Source of the DNA: Ischnura elegans
Lineage: Eukaryota; Arthropoda; Insecta; Odonata; Coenagrionidae
NCBI RefSeq assembly: GCF_921293095.1
Contig: NC_060257.1
Span: 52,736,968 to 52,800,967 of the forward strand
Reading direction: 5' to 3'
DNA length: 64,000 nt
Positions 21,074-33,500 of the stretch are shown here, piece by piece. The position numbers and the translations under genes are program-made. Below the pieces are notes generated by a model. That model worked only from the letters and a program-made list of their open reading frames with translations. It did no database searches and was not told the origin of the DNA. The stretch's first letter is position 1. Each line of letters begins with the position of its first letter.

Positions 21074-23428
21074 CAGTGGCGGCTCGTGAGTCAAATGCTA
21101 GGGGGGGCGCACTCCACCGGGGGGTCATAATTTTTTAATATTTCGTGTATTTTATTAAGTTTTACGGCAATCTAGGAATTAAATTTTGTGATGCCATATG
21201 TTCCGTTTTTTTCAACAAAAATACCTAGTTTTCCTAATAAATCTTGATTAATAAATACTAAATGCCACAGACTCTCGGTCATACGGATCGGCTTATTCCG
21301 GACTCTCGATTATACTGATCAATGATCTTGAAGAATAAAAATATATTTGCTGCGATATTTTGCAAATACAAACGAAAATACGTAACTTTAGGTTTTATCG
21401 CATACATTCTTCGTGCGGATATGCCCGCAATACACTTCTGTTGTTCGTTTTGCAATCATAATACGTTATTTGTCAAATCTATACAACATTTGCAATGATT
21501 TAGGTAGCAATGACACTTGTAACCCCTGAGGAGGGAGGGGAGTGTCACTGAATTCCACTAGGCAACAAACACTACTAGAATGCGCGCGCTTTCCTATTGC
21601 AGATGTAAACTTTGATGGCGGTGTTCGCGATGATTCTTGAATACAGTATGATTTAAAATCAATAATTAAACATTTCTCACACATTTTTAACAAAATATGA
21701 AATACTCACATGCCTTTAGTTATATTGCAGAAGTCCATCCTTCTTTCCTTTTGTCCAGCAAAGTGATCAATTACACGTTCGTTGAAATCAGCGCCGGACA
21801 ACAATTTCTTTCCGATTGAACACATGACAAGGGCACTAGTCTATAAATAAACAAGGGACGACACAAAATAGGCCGACGAAAAATACCACCAAAAAGAACA
21901 AGGTGCCTGGACACAGAATTGGGACAATTTTTCCCTATATTTCCCTAAAAAAACAAGCACTGTTGATTAATTCAAAATTGTCTTCTTGAATGTACACACA
22001 GCACTAAGAAACTTCTTAATCGGCAATTACGCACAGTTAACTCCTCGAAAATGATGTCTGAACTCATTTCACTCCGTTCTTTCCAAGAGTCTTGCCGTTA
22101 CTATAAGGACGACTCAAGGGAGATAGAAGTCGTGGTCCACTAATGCTGATTCAGCTGAGGGACGAATTTAAGGTCAGCAAAGGCATTCAAGCAAACAAAG
22201 GACGTCACGGACCATCTCCTTGAGTCTAAGATTCATATGTGGTAAACACACGAGACGCCAACGGGTCGCATTTGAAATAACCATGACTTCGAAATCATTG
22301 CCATGATATAATAATATAGAAATTCTAGATCGTAAAAGAAGACGACTCTGAGCCACAGATGGGAGCTGTAAGGATCTCCGCACTGATATGAACTCTTCGA
22401 AGCCACTTAAATCAGACCCAAGTGGACATTTTCCGTCAGACAGCTACCGCTCTGCCGCTGATGAATTAGGTGAACATGAACTAACACAACAAGGACGGCT
22501 AGAAAAATGATGAACCTACACACAAAAGGTGCATTGTACGCGGCACTTCTTGACATTCATTGAATGACTCTATTTAAAGTCACGTTTTCCGGGTTAAATC
22601 ATGTTTAATCATTCACCCTATCACGCACGCACCTATTTCTTAAATTATAAATCAGTGGGGAATGTTAACTGATTTTTCCTAATACTGCAGGTCTTATGAT
22701 AAATTTATCTGAAAAATAGGTACCGCATTTATAATCATCGGGAAGATATTAATACATTGTTAAGGCCTAAATATTATAATATTAGTTTCCCCAAGGTTCT
22801 TGAAATTCGTAATCATAACAGAACTGTGGCAAATACTCGAGAATAGTTTTCCTTCGTCAATACGGCCTTTAACTGGTTGGATTTTATGTGTTCCGGAATT
22901 CAAACACCAAAAAACGCAAGCATAATGGGATAATTTATTTACTGTAGCAATACCTACCAGCAATTAAAAATTAAAATCGTATAACTACACCCAGTACAGT
23001 GACCATTCTGATTCCGTAGGTCCCTTTTCTGTGGCAGCACCAAGTAGACGCCAGATTATACGCCCGCCGGCCTGCGCAGCGATGTCAACTCACTCGTCGC
23101 TCTGCGCAATCTCGGACGACGTCCCAAGGCTTCCGTAAGGCAGCATGTTAGACGCGTCATAGCACCAGCAGCCCCCACCACTACTACTCTCCATATAATA
23201 GCATGGGGATGGATTGGGACGTTCTGGCCAGCGCCCCACGGCTACAAATACGAACTTTTCGCGCTATTTCTTTTCGTTTTTTTCCAACACTTTCGATGTA
23301 TGGGACTGAAAAACACTTTCATTAATCAATGTATAATTATAAATTAATGATATTTATTTATTTTTTTTACTTTTTCAAATGTTTGGGAGGGGCGGCGTCC
23401 GAGAGTCCTTATGGGCAAACCGCCACTG
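21074..23428 (+). mobile_element. hAT-like element copy 1, 2355 bp, 8-bp TSD
   Basis: Termini are CAGTGGCGGCTCGTGAGTC (left) and, on the other strand, CAGTGGCGGTTTGCCCATAA (right). The identical 8-bp duplication GTTCCTAT lies at 21066-21073 and 23429-23436. The interior has conserved open segments shared with copy 2, such as a minus-strand frame (22383-22174) with SILLYHGNDFEVMVISNAT and RWRLVCLPHMNLRLKEM. I do not recognise a hAT transposase (no BED finger or hATC block), so it is probably non-autonomous or captured sequence. Confidence 0.88.
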
Positions 23429-23702
23429 GTTCCTATAGTGCATTTCTGGAACAACGTTTGCGAACGTGCAAAAAAAGAGGAACCCCCTGCTCCGTACCAC
23501 TAGAAAGAAGTCTCTCTTGGGGCTCAGAACAGCAGTCATACTAATTGTAAGACGAAAACTCCCCCGTCTCGAAAGGGTCAGGTAGTTATTCTTATTTTGT
23601 TACAATATCATTTAGTAACACCTGTGACTCAGTTATTACATACAAAAAAGCCTGTTGTCAAAAAATAGTCCGCGAATATCCCACAATGGTTGCCAATGTC
23701 CG

Positions 23703-23850
23703 TGGGGCGAAATAGGAATATAGGGGATCAAAATAGGATATTCCAGGAATATCCCGTAATGGCTCGCAATAACCCTGGGACACAGTTGTGCCTGGGACGA
23801 AATAGGAATATTGGGGATCAAAATGGGATATTCCTGGAATATCCTCTGCT
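23703..23850. repeat. Direct repeat, two units, about 93-bp period
   Basis: CGAAATAGGAATATAGGGGA plus TCAAAATAGGATATTCC occurs at about 23707 and again, slightly changed, at about 23800. Each unit contains the self-complementary GGATATTCC(A/T)GGAATATCC. Confidence 0.85.
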
Positions 23851-23879
23851 GTGTGGGTGGTCCAGTAAATGAACTATCT

Positions 23880-24209
23880 GGCATGAATCCATGAAAATGG
23901 TTTATGTATATTGGACGTAAATATATGTATATTTTACGTCAATTCTAAAAGTATATGGAATGTAAATAATTTACATTCAGTTTACATTAAATGTATCGAT
24001 AAATGGGCCAGAAAATAGGTTTAAATCAATCACGTATTAAATAAGACAGCATTTTATGTTGACCTAAAATAAAAGTTAACAACATTTTCTATGTAAATAT
24101 TTCCGAGTATATGATATGTAAATTTTACATATTTCAATATACTTTACATAGTTTACCAAGATTGACTTAAAAAATATGTATATTATACCTCGTGTGCTGA
24201 CTGGGAAGC
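23880..24209 (-). repeat. AT-rich repeat, second member of the CCCAGTCAGCACAC family
   Basis: On the minus strand it starts CCCAGTCAGCACACGAGGTA (24209 downward) and continues into ATATAC/TACGT-rich sequence with a GTAAATTATTTACATTCC segment, like 12893-13262 on the plus strand. The far end is not defined, and the 23703-23850 units may belong to the same element. Confidence 0.5.
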
Positions 24210-24516
24210 TATCAATAAAGCAACTTTTCGAAAGGAATTTTAGCTGCTGGCAAAAAATATCCTGGCTCATGATGTCACTTCTTTCCCCATTGAAATCCCT
24301 ACCTGAAGTGGTGAGAAAAAAGATTACACGGCAATAATCTATCAATGCACGTCTCCATCAACTCATCATCTAGATTCAAAATCTTGAGCTGTAATCAAAA
24401 GATTATTTGGAAATTACATTTTTGAAGGTACACACAAAAATAAACCCATCATCTCTCATTACTATTTCCATTACCTTAAATAAATTTCTTAGGCATTCCA
24501 TTTTCTTGTTCAAGAA

Positions 24517-26884
24517 CAGTGGCGGTTTGCCCATAAGGACTCTCGGACGCCGCCCCTCCCAAATATTTGAAATAGTAAAAATAATAAATATCTATTAATT
24601 TATAATTATACATCTGATTAATCAAAGTATTTTTTCAGTCCCATACATCGAAAGTGTTGGAAAAACACGAAAAGAAATAGCGCGAGAAGTTCGTATTTGT
24701 AGCCGTGGGGCGCTGGCCAGAACGTCCCAATCCATCCCCATGCAGTTATATGGAGAGTGGTAGTGGTGGGGGCCGCTGGTGCTATGACGCGTCGAACGTT
24801 GTGTCTTATGGAAGTCTTGGGACGTCGTCCGAAAATGCGCAGAGCGACGTGTGAGTTGACATCGCTGCGCAGGCCGGCGGGCGTATAATCTGGCGTCTAC
24901 TTGGTGCTGCCACAGAAAAGGGACGTACGGAATCAGAATGGTCACTGTACTGGGTGTAGTTATACGATTTTAATTTTTAATTACTGGTAGGTATTGCTAC
25001 AGAAAATAAATTATCCCATTATGCTTGCGTTTTTTGGTGTTTGAATTCCGGAACACATAAAATCCAACCAGTTTCCAGCAATCCAACCAGGCCGTATTGA
25101 TGTAGGAAAACCATTCTCGAGTATTTGCCACAGTTCTATTATGATTACGGATTTCAAGAACCTTGGGGAAATTAATATTATAATGCTTAGGCCTGAACAA
25201 TGTATTCATATCTTCCCGATGTTTAGAAATGCGGTACCTATTTTTCAGATAAATTTATCAAAAGGCCTGCAGTATTAGAAAAAATCAGTTAACATTCCCC
25301 ACTGATTTATAATTTAAGAAATAGGCGCGTGCGTGATAGGGTGAAGGATTAAACATGATTTAACCCGTAAAACGTGACTTTAAATAGAGTCATTCAATGA
25401 ATGTCAAGAAGTGCCGCGTACAACGCACCTTTTGTGTGTAGGTTCATCATTTTTCTAGCCGTCCTTGTTTTTTTAGTTCATGTTCACCTAATTCCTCAGC
25501 GGCAGAGCGGTAGCTGTCTGACGGAAAATGTCCACTTCGGTCTGATTTAAGTGGCTTCGAAGAGTTCATATCAGTGCGGAGATCCTTACAGCTCCTATCT
25601 GTGGCTCAGAGTCGTCGTCTTTTACGATCTAGAATTTATATTCTATTATATCATGGCAATGATTTCGAAGACATGGTTATTCCAAATGCGACCCGTTGGC
25701 GTCTCGTGTGTTTGCCACATATGAATCTTAGACTCAAGGAGATGGTCCGTGACGTCCTTGTTTGTTTGAATGCCTTTGCTGACCTTAAATTCGTCCGTCA
25801 GCTGAATCAGCATTAGTGGACTACGACTTCTATCTCCCTTGAGTCGTCCTTATAGTAACGGCAAGACTCTCGGAAGGAACGGAGTGAAATGAGTTCAGAC
25901 ATCATTTTCGGGGAGTTAACTGTGCGTAATTGCCGATTAAGAAGTTTCTTGGCGCTGTGTGTACATTCAAGAAGACAATTTTGAATTAATCAACAGTGCT
26001 CGTTTTTTTTAGGGAAATATAGGGAAAAATTGTCCCAATTCTGTGTCCAGGCACCTTGTTCTTTTTGGTCGTATTTTTCGTCGGCCTATTTTGTGTCGTC
26101 CCTTGTTTATTTATAGACTACTGCCCTTGCCATGCGTTCAATGGGAAAGAAATTGTTGTCCGGCGCTGATTTCAACGAACTTGTAATTGATCACTTTTCT
26201 GGACAAAAGGAAAGAAGGATGGACTTCTGCAATATAACTAAAGGCATGTGAGTATTTCAGATTTTGTTAAAAATGTGTGAGAAATGTTTAATTATTGATT
26301 TTAAATCATACTGTATTCAAGAAACAACGCGAACACCGCCATCAAAGTGTACATTTGCAATAGCAAAGCGCGCGCATTCTAGTAGTGTTTTTTGCCTAGT
26401 GGAAGTCTGTGACACTCCCCTCCCTCCTCAGGTGTTACAAGTGTCATTGCTACCTAAATCATTGCAAATGTTGTATAGATTTGACAAATAACGCATTATG
26501 ATTGCAAAGCGAACAACAGAAGTGTATTGCGGACATATCCGCACGAAGAATGTAGGCGCTAAAACCTAAAGTTACGTATTTTCGTTTGTATTTGCATAAT
26601 ATCGCAGCAAATATATTTTTATTCTTCAAGATCATTGATCAGTATAATCGAGAGTCCGGACTAAGCCGATCCGTATGACCGAGAGTCTACTGCATTTAGT
26701 ATTTATTAATCAAGCTTTATTAGGAGAACTACGCATTTTTGTTGAAAAAAACGGAACATATGGCATCACAAAATTTAATTCCTAGATTGCCGTAAAAACT
26801 TAATAAACTACACGAAATATTAAAAAATTATGACCCCCCGGTGGAGTGCGCCCCCCCTAGCATTTGACTCACGAGCCGCCACTG
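24517..26884 (-). mobile_element. hAT-like element copy 2 (inverted), 2368 bp, 8-bp TSD
   Basis: Same termini as copy 1 in the opposite orientation. The identical 8-bp duplication TTCAAGAA lies at 24509-24516 and 26885-26892. The plus-strand frame at 25574-25816 (MRRSLQLLSVAQSRRLLRS ... NATRWRLVCLPHMNLRLKEM) corresponds to the minus-strand frame of copy 1, with differences scattered along the length. Different duplications show the two copies inserted independently. Confidence 0.9.
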
Positions 26885-26892
26885 TTCAAGAA

Positions 26893-26999
26893 GACTATCT
26901 AGTACATAAGAAACATCCTCCTTTCTTCCTCAGTTTCTTGTCCATAGCTTTCTATAATGAAACTTTCTTGGCTAATGTCATATTTAGGAGTGTATCCGC
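26893..26999. other. Flank right of hAT-like copy 2
   Basis: Unremarkable AT-rich sequence. An open frame that begins inside the transposon terminus runs out here and is not a gene. Confidence 0.4.
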
Positions 27000-29900
27000 A
27001 TTTTTAAATGTGAACACCAGAATACTATCTTTTCTTAATGCCTTGAGATTCGATCATAAAAACTCTTCAATTTTTCCACAAAAATCTCATATTATTCTAA
27101 TGCATCCTTGGCTGAAATGAGCATTGTTAACAGAGAAATTTTAAAGAATTTTAAGATCTTGCAATATGTACAGAGATACGGTCACCTAGATGCTGAAATT
27201 CATCAGTCTCTGCTCTCGATAAATTATGACATTTTTTCTGGCTATTTTCCGATTTCCTCTTCAATAGATTATGATATTGTGGTTGTCATAATCCCACATC
27301 CTCTCCAAATAACCTTTAAGTTACAGCAATTCTAATTCTAAAAATGTACTCAAACCATTACAGTTTTTCCATTTTGGAGTTTCTGATCTTGTAACCCACA
27401 GATCATTTCATAGCTTTTTCAGAGCTTTGTTTTCTGACCTATTCACATGATGTATCTGTAATTTAAACACTCAGTTTTGGTCTGATATGTTACGAATTCA
27501 CAGCCCTTATTTTTTCTGAGATGAGCTCTTTCTTCATTTTCAACCTGCCAGTCCACTAAAATGATGAGATTTCAAACATGAAAAAAATTACAGGAAATGG
27601 TGGGTTAGGGTAAAAACAGGTTGGACATACATATATGCACCAAATGAGTAAACACCACAGCTGAGTTGTAAATCCAAACGAACGTTTGAAATTTTATTCG
27701 ATACGATCCGCTAGTAGTCTATTTACACTTATACAATGCCGAAATGAATTCGTTCCACGTAAAAAATCGAAAATTCAAATTCTAACACGATTTTCCCATT
27801 GTACAATATCACCATAATTTTTGATAAGTACCTGTAGAACATGTACAGGCATTGATGTACACTTGAGGAATCTTTGCACCACAAGTCACAGACTATACAG
27901 AGAGCCACCTTCTCCTCCTTTGGCCACTCCTCACACCAATTCACACATACGTAGACTTTCACACACAAGAGCACACTCACAGACACACTATACTGTTAGG
28001 AACTGCCTGGACGCGAGGGGCAGCTCCTAAATACAGAATGAATAACTGTTGCAGCCCTCAGTGAATGATGCCTTAAGGAGGCCTCAATATTCGTGAATAC
28101 TGCCTTCGGCCTAGCTATGGAACCATACAATGAGGGGTTAATGAAAGATGAAGAGATGGGCAACAAAATTCTAACTGAAGACACTTCTGGATCTTATCAC
28201 TGACAGGAAGTTCTACAGACATTGGCCATATTCATAAAGACACTTGAACAGTGCTAAAAGAAGCTGACAAAAGCTTTGATACTCAATAAGTGAAACCTGA
28301 CATCAACTATTACAGGCTTGAAAGGGATTAAAACAACAGAAATGGGTAATTTCTCTCACTAGCTCAGCCTGCCCGAAATGTACTGTTTGTGTGAATCTCA
28401 AGCTTTTTAACTCTTGTAATTACCAAGAAACACACATGAGACGAACACAACAAATAGCACCAAGTGACTTCATTTAAACTCCTTTATGCAAAGGTTTCCG
28501 AAACCCTCTATGCTGAAAAGCTTATGCACTCTATGGGTATTGAAAAAATTAATTCATATATATGTACTCCCAAAAATTAGCAATGGAAGGGCATAACAAA
28601 ATATTGATCCATCAACCACATTGAAAACACGACACAAACCAACAAGTAATTTTGACCATTCTTTTTTGGTTTTCCCGACGCTACTCCCCCACAATTGCAA
28701 TACTCCCTACAACTTGCAAATTCAAGGATGACAAAACGAGTGGGAGGTAGGAGAAATTTTTATATTCAATGCGCAAAGAAAAAAGCCACAGTGGAAGAAA
28801 TACGTTATTCATTTTTACATTTTTTCTTTTTTCACAGGTACCTGATTATATATCAACTCTCCCCTGTACTGCGAGGAGATAGCTACTCACATTATGGGAG
28901 ATGCAATGTCATTTATCTTTATGAACGAGGAATAACGTGCTGACACCTTTTAATGCAATCACAGATGTTAACAGGAGTTAAATTAATATTAATATTACAC
29001 TTTAATTACGCTTGTATCACATTGTTTAACCTTTGGAGCGATGGACTTTAAGAGGTTAATGATAGATGTCCATCACATCCTACGTTTTACATGAATGGCT
29101 CTTTAAGGACAAATATGAAACTAAAACAATGAATGGCAAACAAATATTCATACCCTAACCATGACCATTACAAAGATAATAGGAATAGATGAACAGGTAC
29201 AACAAGAAAACTGCATGGGCTAATATGTGTGATACTGTATGCAGCTGGCCAAGCCACCATCCAAATCGAGTACCATGCAATTTTACCTCAAGCAAACTCT
29301 CAATATGAAAGCAGTAAATACATAGAGGCTTTAACCTGATGGTAGGAGGTGTACATGGCCATAGATATAGTACAAAAAGTAAATGTCATTCATTGAAGTC
29401 GATGAACAGATAATTGTATAGAGGTGGAAGAAGAAAACAAAAATTCCAAAGATATTCCAAGAGAAATAAGACCATCCAGCCACAAATGATCTAATCTCTG
29501 CAAGCTTCTTGGTTGGATTATTTTACCATCAGACAGTTAATACATTCAGTTATCTTTTTTTCTTTTAAAGGTACATGTTTCTTTAACTGTTGAGAGAAAA
29601 GGGATCATTCTACAGCAGTATATTACAAATCTATCTTCCCAAGGCCAAGATCTAGTCAACTTTCCCAAGGCTAATCTCCGCAACGTCAACTATGACAGCA
29701 CTTGCAGCCCACTAAAAACCTTCCCAAAAATAATAATGAAAATATGAACATGTTACAGGTGATATTGGCACAGATTACAAGTTAGCTCAGGCCATGAATA
29801 GCTTGACATGTCTACCCACGTTCCCGGGATGGCATGCATAATGCTTTGGAGGAGCCTACATTTTGAATTTTACTTCATTAAAAAAAGGAACCAACATAAA

Positions 29901-30412
29901 ATAATGTGTAAATGATACGGATGAATTACACATGACTAAGTGTAAGACCGAATGATGCGAGAATGAAGGTATGGAAGCAGTCGTTATGAGTACTCCAGTG
30001 AAGCAGATATCTACATATCCTGTCTTCAACTATGTCGGTGTTCTCATCATGGTGGAACAAAGAATGAGGACTTCCAAATAATTACTGTTTTAAATAACCT
30101 CTGAAAAAAGCATCATTTTGATGCATAATTTACAATGCTGACTCAACCTCTCACAGTGCAGTAATCGAGAGAGCAACTGAAAGTAAATCAAGGAGATAAG
30201 ATTTCGCCATTGCCAGCCAGAAGCTTTTCTTGCCCAACTCGATCTCAGCCAGTCCCTTTATCCAATGAGAACGCAGCACCCCAACAGCTAGCTAGCCCCT
30301 TTAAGCCTCCGTGGCTCTTTCACATATGATGGTCTAAGGTCACCCGTGATGTCTTCAATTCCTTCCGCCATTTTTCTGGAACAAAGTTTCACGGCTGACG
30401 CCGCATCCAACG
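27000..30412 (-). other. Downstream flank of E(Pc), probable 3' UTR and beyond
   Basis: This is the sequence immediately after the E(Pc) stop on the minus strand. I see no recognisable transposon or coding motif for about 3 kb, which fits a long 3' UTR running into intergenic DNA. The first clear AATAAA on the minus strand lies at about 27698-27693; ATTAAA variants occur nearer, around 28950-29005. No cleavage site can be chosen from sequence alone. Confidence 0.35.
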
Positions 30413-30524
30413 TCAGGTTACTTCCATGGGTAGTGAGTTCTTTCGTACTAGCTTGTCCACACAAACTTGATTACTAGCCTTTTCTTTTTCCCCTCCATTT
30501 GCTCCACTCTCCTTTACCTCCTCA
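30413..30524 (-). CDS. E(Pc): E(Pc) terminal coding exon, ends PMEVT-stop
   Basis: A strong polypyrimidine tract (TTCCTTTTTTTCTCCGGCAG on the minus strand) ends at 30525. The first base T completes the split glycine codon of exon F. The exon then reads EEVKESGANGGEKEKASNQ, VCVDKLVRKNSLPMEVT and TGA at 30415-30413. Human EPC1 and EPC2 also end in VAMEVT, so the last four residues fix this as the true C-terminus. The exon lies 11.8 kb from exon F, across an intron packed with transposons, and is too short for a standard open-frame cutoff. It is followed on the minus strand by 3' UTR of unknown length. Confidence 0.88.
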
Positions 30525-33500
30525 CTGCCGGAGAAAAAAAAGGAACGGAGAATTAATACATATGAAGCATTTGATTAGATGATAAGTTTAGGGGAAAAAA
30601 TTATAATTATTTAATGGATGTTCTAAAAATACCCTTGAGCATATAAATTACAATAGGGTTTCCAAATGGTCCACTGGCAATGTAAGCCTACACAATTTAC
30701 CTTGGTTTTAAGAAAACTTTATTCAGTCCTCCGTCATAAAAACAAGTTCACTTCACTGCATACCACAGACTATTACAAATAAATTTTTGGACCTTTTATA
30801 TTTTTAACACTTCTTAATTAATATTGATTTAGGCATTTCCCTATTGATCCCCAGTCTATGCAGGATTTTATTGTCTATTCAGGTGAAAACATTGCATTAA
30901 TATTGGACTTAAGGTAAACAATATTATTCAAAATTCATAATGACTTTTGAATGCTTTTTCACCGTGCTATATTGCATGTCCATACAAGATTGAGCATTAA
31001 AATAATATTTATGATATGGTTAAGATTAGACACCATGATCAGAGTTTACAATTTTGCTTTAACTGAGGAGGATATTCAGAATGACGTTATGTGAAATGAT
31101 CTGTTATAATTGTGGTAGTATCGTATTTTTACCAATAGGTAGTCTCTACTTGTTCGGTCAAGTTGTGTCCTTTGAGAGCGCAAAAATTTTGATAGAGAAA
31201 ATAAAATCTCAATTGAAAAAAATTAATACACCCATGTCTCGTATAGCGCAATTTCGATTAGCGCAATTTCGATATAGCGCAAATTCGTTCCTCGGGGAAA
31301 CATTGCAACGCAGTGTAGCCTAATCAAAAATCTTAAACGCTCTCGTGATAAAACGTGAACTTGCGCTAAGTACACACGAAATTTCTATCAATATACGCAT
31401 ATTAATATTATTTCTTGCCTCAAATCTTCTTTTTTGTTTATATATTAATCGAAATTCATTGCTGCGCAATTGCCAAAAGTATTACTCGTCATTGGGTCTA
31501 GATAGCCGGCCTACCGAAGATTTATCTCGTCTCCTTAACAGAATGATAATAAATAATTTAGATCGTTAATTAAGCGTGTGGCTAGTGGAAATGAGTTTTT
31601 TTTTCAGCAATACGGTTTGAGACGTATTTTTGCCGTCGTAGGTTACCGGGCGATTGACTTCCAGGTAGAGAGTCTACGCTGAAGCCTTCAAGGTCATCGG
31701 TATTCACGGGGGAGAAATGAAGCGGTGACCGAGTTGCGCATGAATAGCATCAACACATAAAAGGGTCTGCTATAGAGTCTTAAACACAATGGCTTCGTTC
31801 CCTCCCCGCAGTCATAGCCCTTCTGCGTCTCAGGAATACAGTTCAGCAGAAGAAGGTGATTTAGATAGAGCCATACAGAGTAAAAACCAAGAGAATATGG
31901 CAAAAAATAGGAATGCGAGTAGAAAAGTCAAGAATTTATCAAGAAAAACCATTAACCTAGAAGAGGACTTGAGAGAGGTCAATTGCTTTGAAAATGGAGA
32001 GCGTCAAAGCGATATTACGCGGAAGTTTAAACTCACGATGCCTTATTCTGAATAAAGACGAAGCTAAAATATCAGTGACCTCTGCCGCACCAACTTCAAC
32101 CAAGCGGTCTACACATACGGAAAGTTCATGGTGAATCAGTACAAAAAGACGAGAGTGGTAATCGCTCCGAGACATTAAGTGAAAGCTCCGGTTGGTTCCA
32201 GAATTTAAACGGCAAGCAGGTATTTTCAGTGCGGCGATATCAGGTGAATCTGCAAGTGTTGATAGCGCAGCCACCACAACATTTTCTGATGAACTCCAAG
32301 CTGTTATTGAAAGTGGCTCCTTTCCCCCTCAACTAGTTTTTAGTGTTGATGAGACGATATTCTTTTGGAAAAGAATGCATTCTCGTTCATTCATTTTCAG
32401 GGAAGGAAAACCTGGGTCAGGTTTCAAGGCATTTAAAGACTGTTTCACGTAGCTGCTAATGACTCGGAGGACTTCAAATTAAAATGATTTATCATTCATA
32501 AACTCCGCTAGCTATGAAATGGCATTTAAAGTAGTATTTTCCTGTCATTTCGATGAGCGACAAAAGGGCCTGGGTGACACGTAGTTGTTTTTAGACTAGT
32601 TTGAAAAATCATCAACTGCCGGCAACGCATTACGATCCCCTGAGATAGCAGATGTTAGCCCACCCGCACGACAGGATGGAATTTCGAAAGCACGTAAGAA
32701 TTTTTTTTAACGTGAATAAAAGTCTTTGAATGCGTTAATACTATCTTTAAAGATGTTTTAAACTATAAATATTTATAGAAATAATGTTTTCTAAGGCTTT
32801 TTATGGGAATATAGATGTTTTAGAGGAAATTCAATACCCAAGACCTATGCTACCAGGAACGCATCCCTATCTTCCCTATGTTAAAACGCTCTCGTATAAC
32901 GCAAATTCGTATAGCGCAAAGACCCCAAGGAACGCATCCCTTGCGCTATACGAGACATGGGTGTATGCTGATTCGAAACACACTCCCTGGCACTTTCCCT
33001 GAGTTCTATTTCTTGTGAGGTTGTTTAATTATTGGTAGAAATTTATAGTTTATGTTGAAAGATACAGATTGAATCTCTTTTAAAAGCACTGCTAACAAAT
33101 TATATCTTCACATAGTGTGATTAAGGTGTTATATTTCACTGACATTTGAGTGAAGGAATGTTAAGTGAAATGAAAAAAAGGTACATATGACTGCTTCTAT
33201 TTAAATTAATAGATTGCTTACTGCATGGATGTATTTTAGTGTCTTAGTCTTGCTTATGGTATAAAAACCTGGGAGTTCTGGGAAATGTGTGAAATTTTGA
33301 AAATTTTCTTGGAAATAACAGAAAATCCAAGATTTTTTATCTTCAAATCACCATATTTGATGGCATATAAAATGCATCTTTTTTCCAAAATAATTGCTCA
33401 AAAGAATTACTTGCACCTTATACGTTAAGGTTCGACCTACATGGGTTAATATTCAATACTGACTCTGTTATACAGTGGAACTTGGTTACTACGTTCCTCC

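Larger units (their letters stand above)
23437..24508. other. Spacer between the two inverted hAT-like copies
   Basis: Holds a two-unit direct repeat (23703-23850) and a TACGT-rich repeat ending GTGTGCTGACTGGG at about 24209, related to 12893-13262. Confidence 0.6.

Noticed and set aside
26830-27120. 96-codon plus-strand frame
   Set aside because: Begins inside the hAT-like terminus and runs into flanking AT-rich DNA; no motif.
27693-27698. Minus-strand AATAAA as E(Pc) polyadenylation signal
   Set aside because: It lies 2.7 kb past the stop and alternatives exist; cannot be chosen without transcript data.
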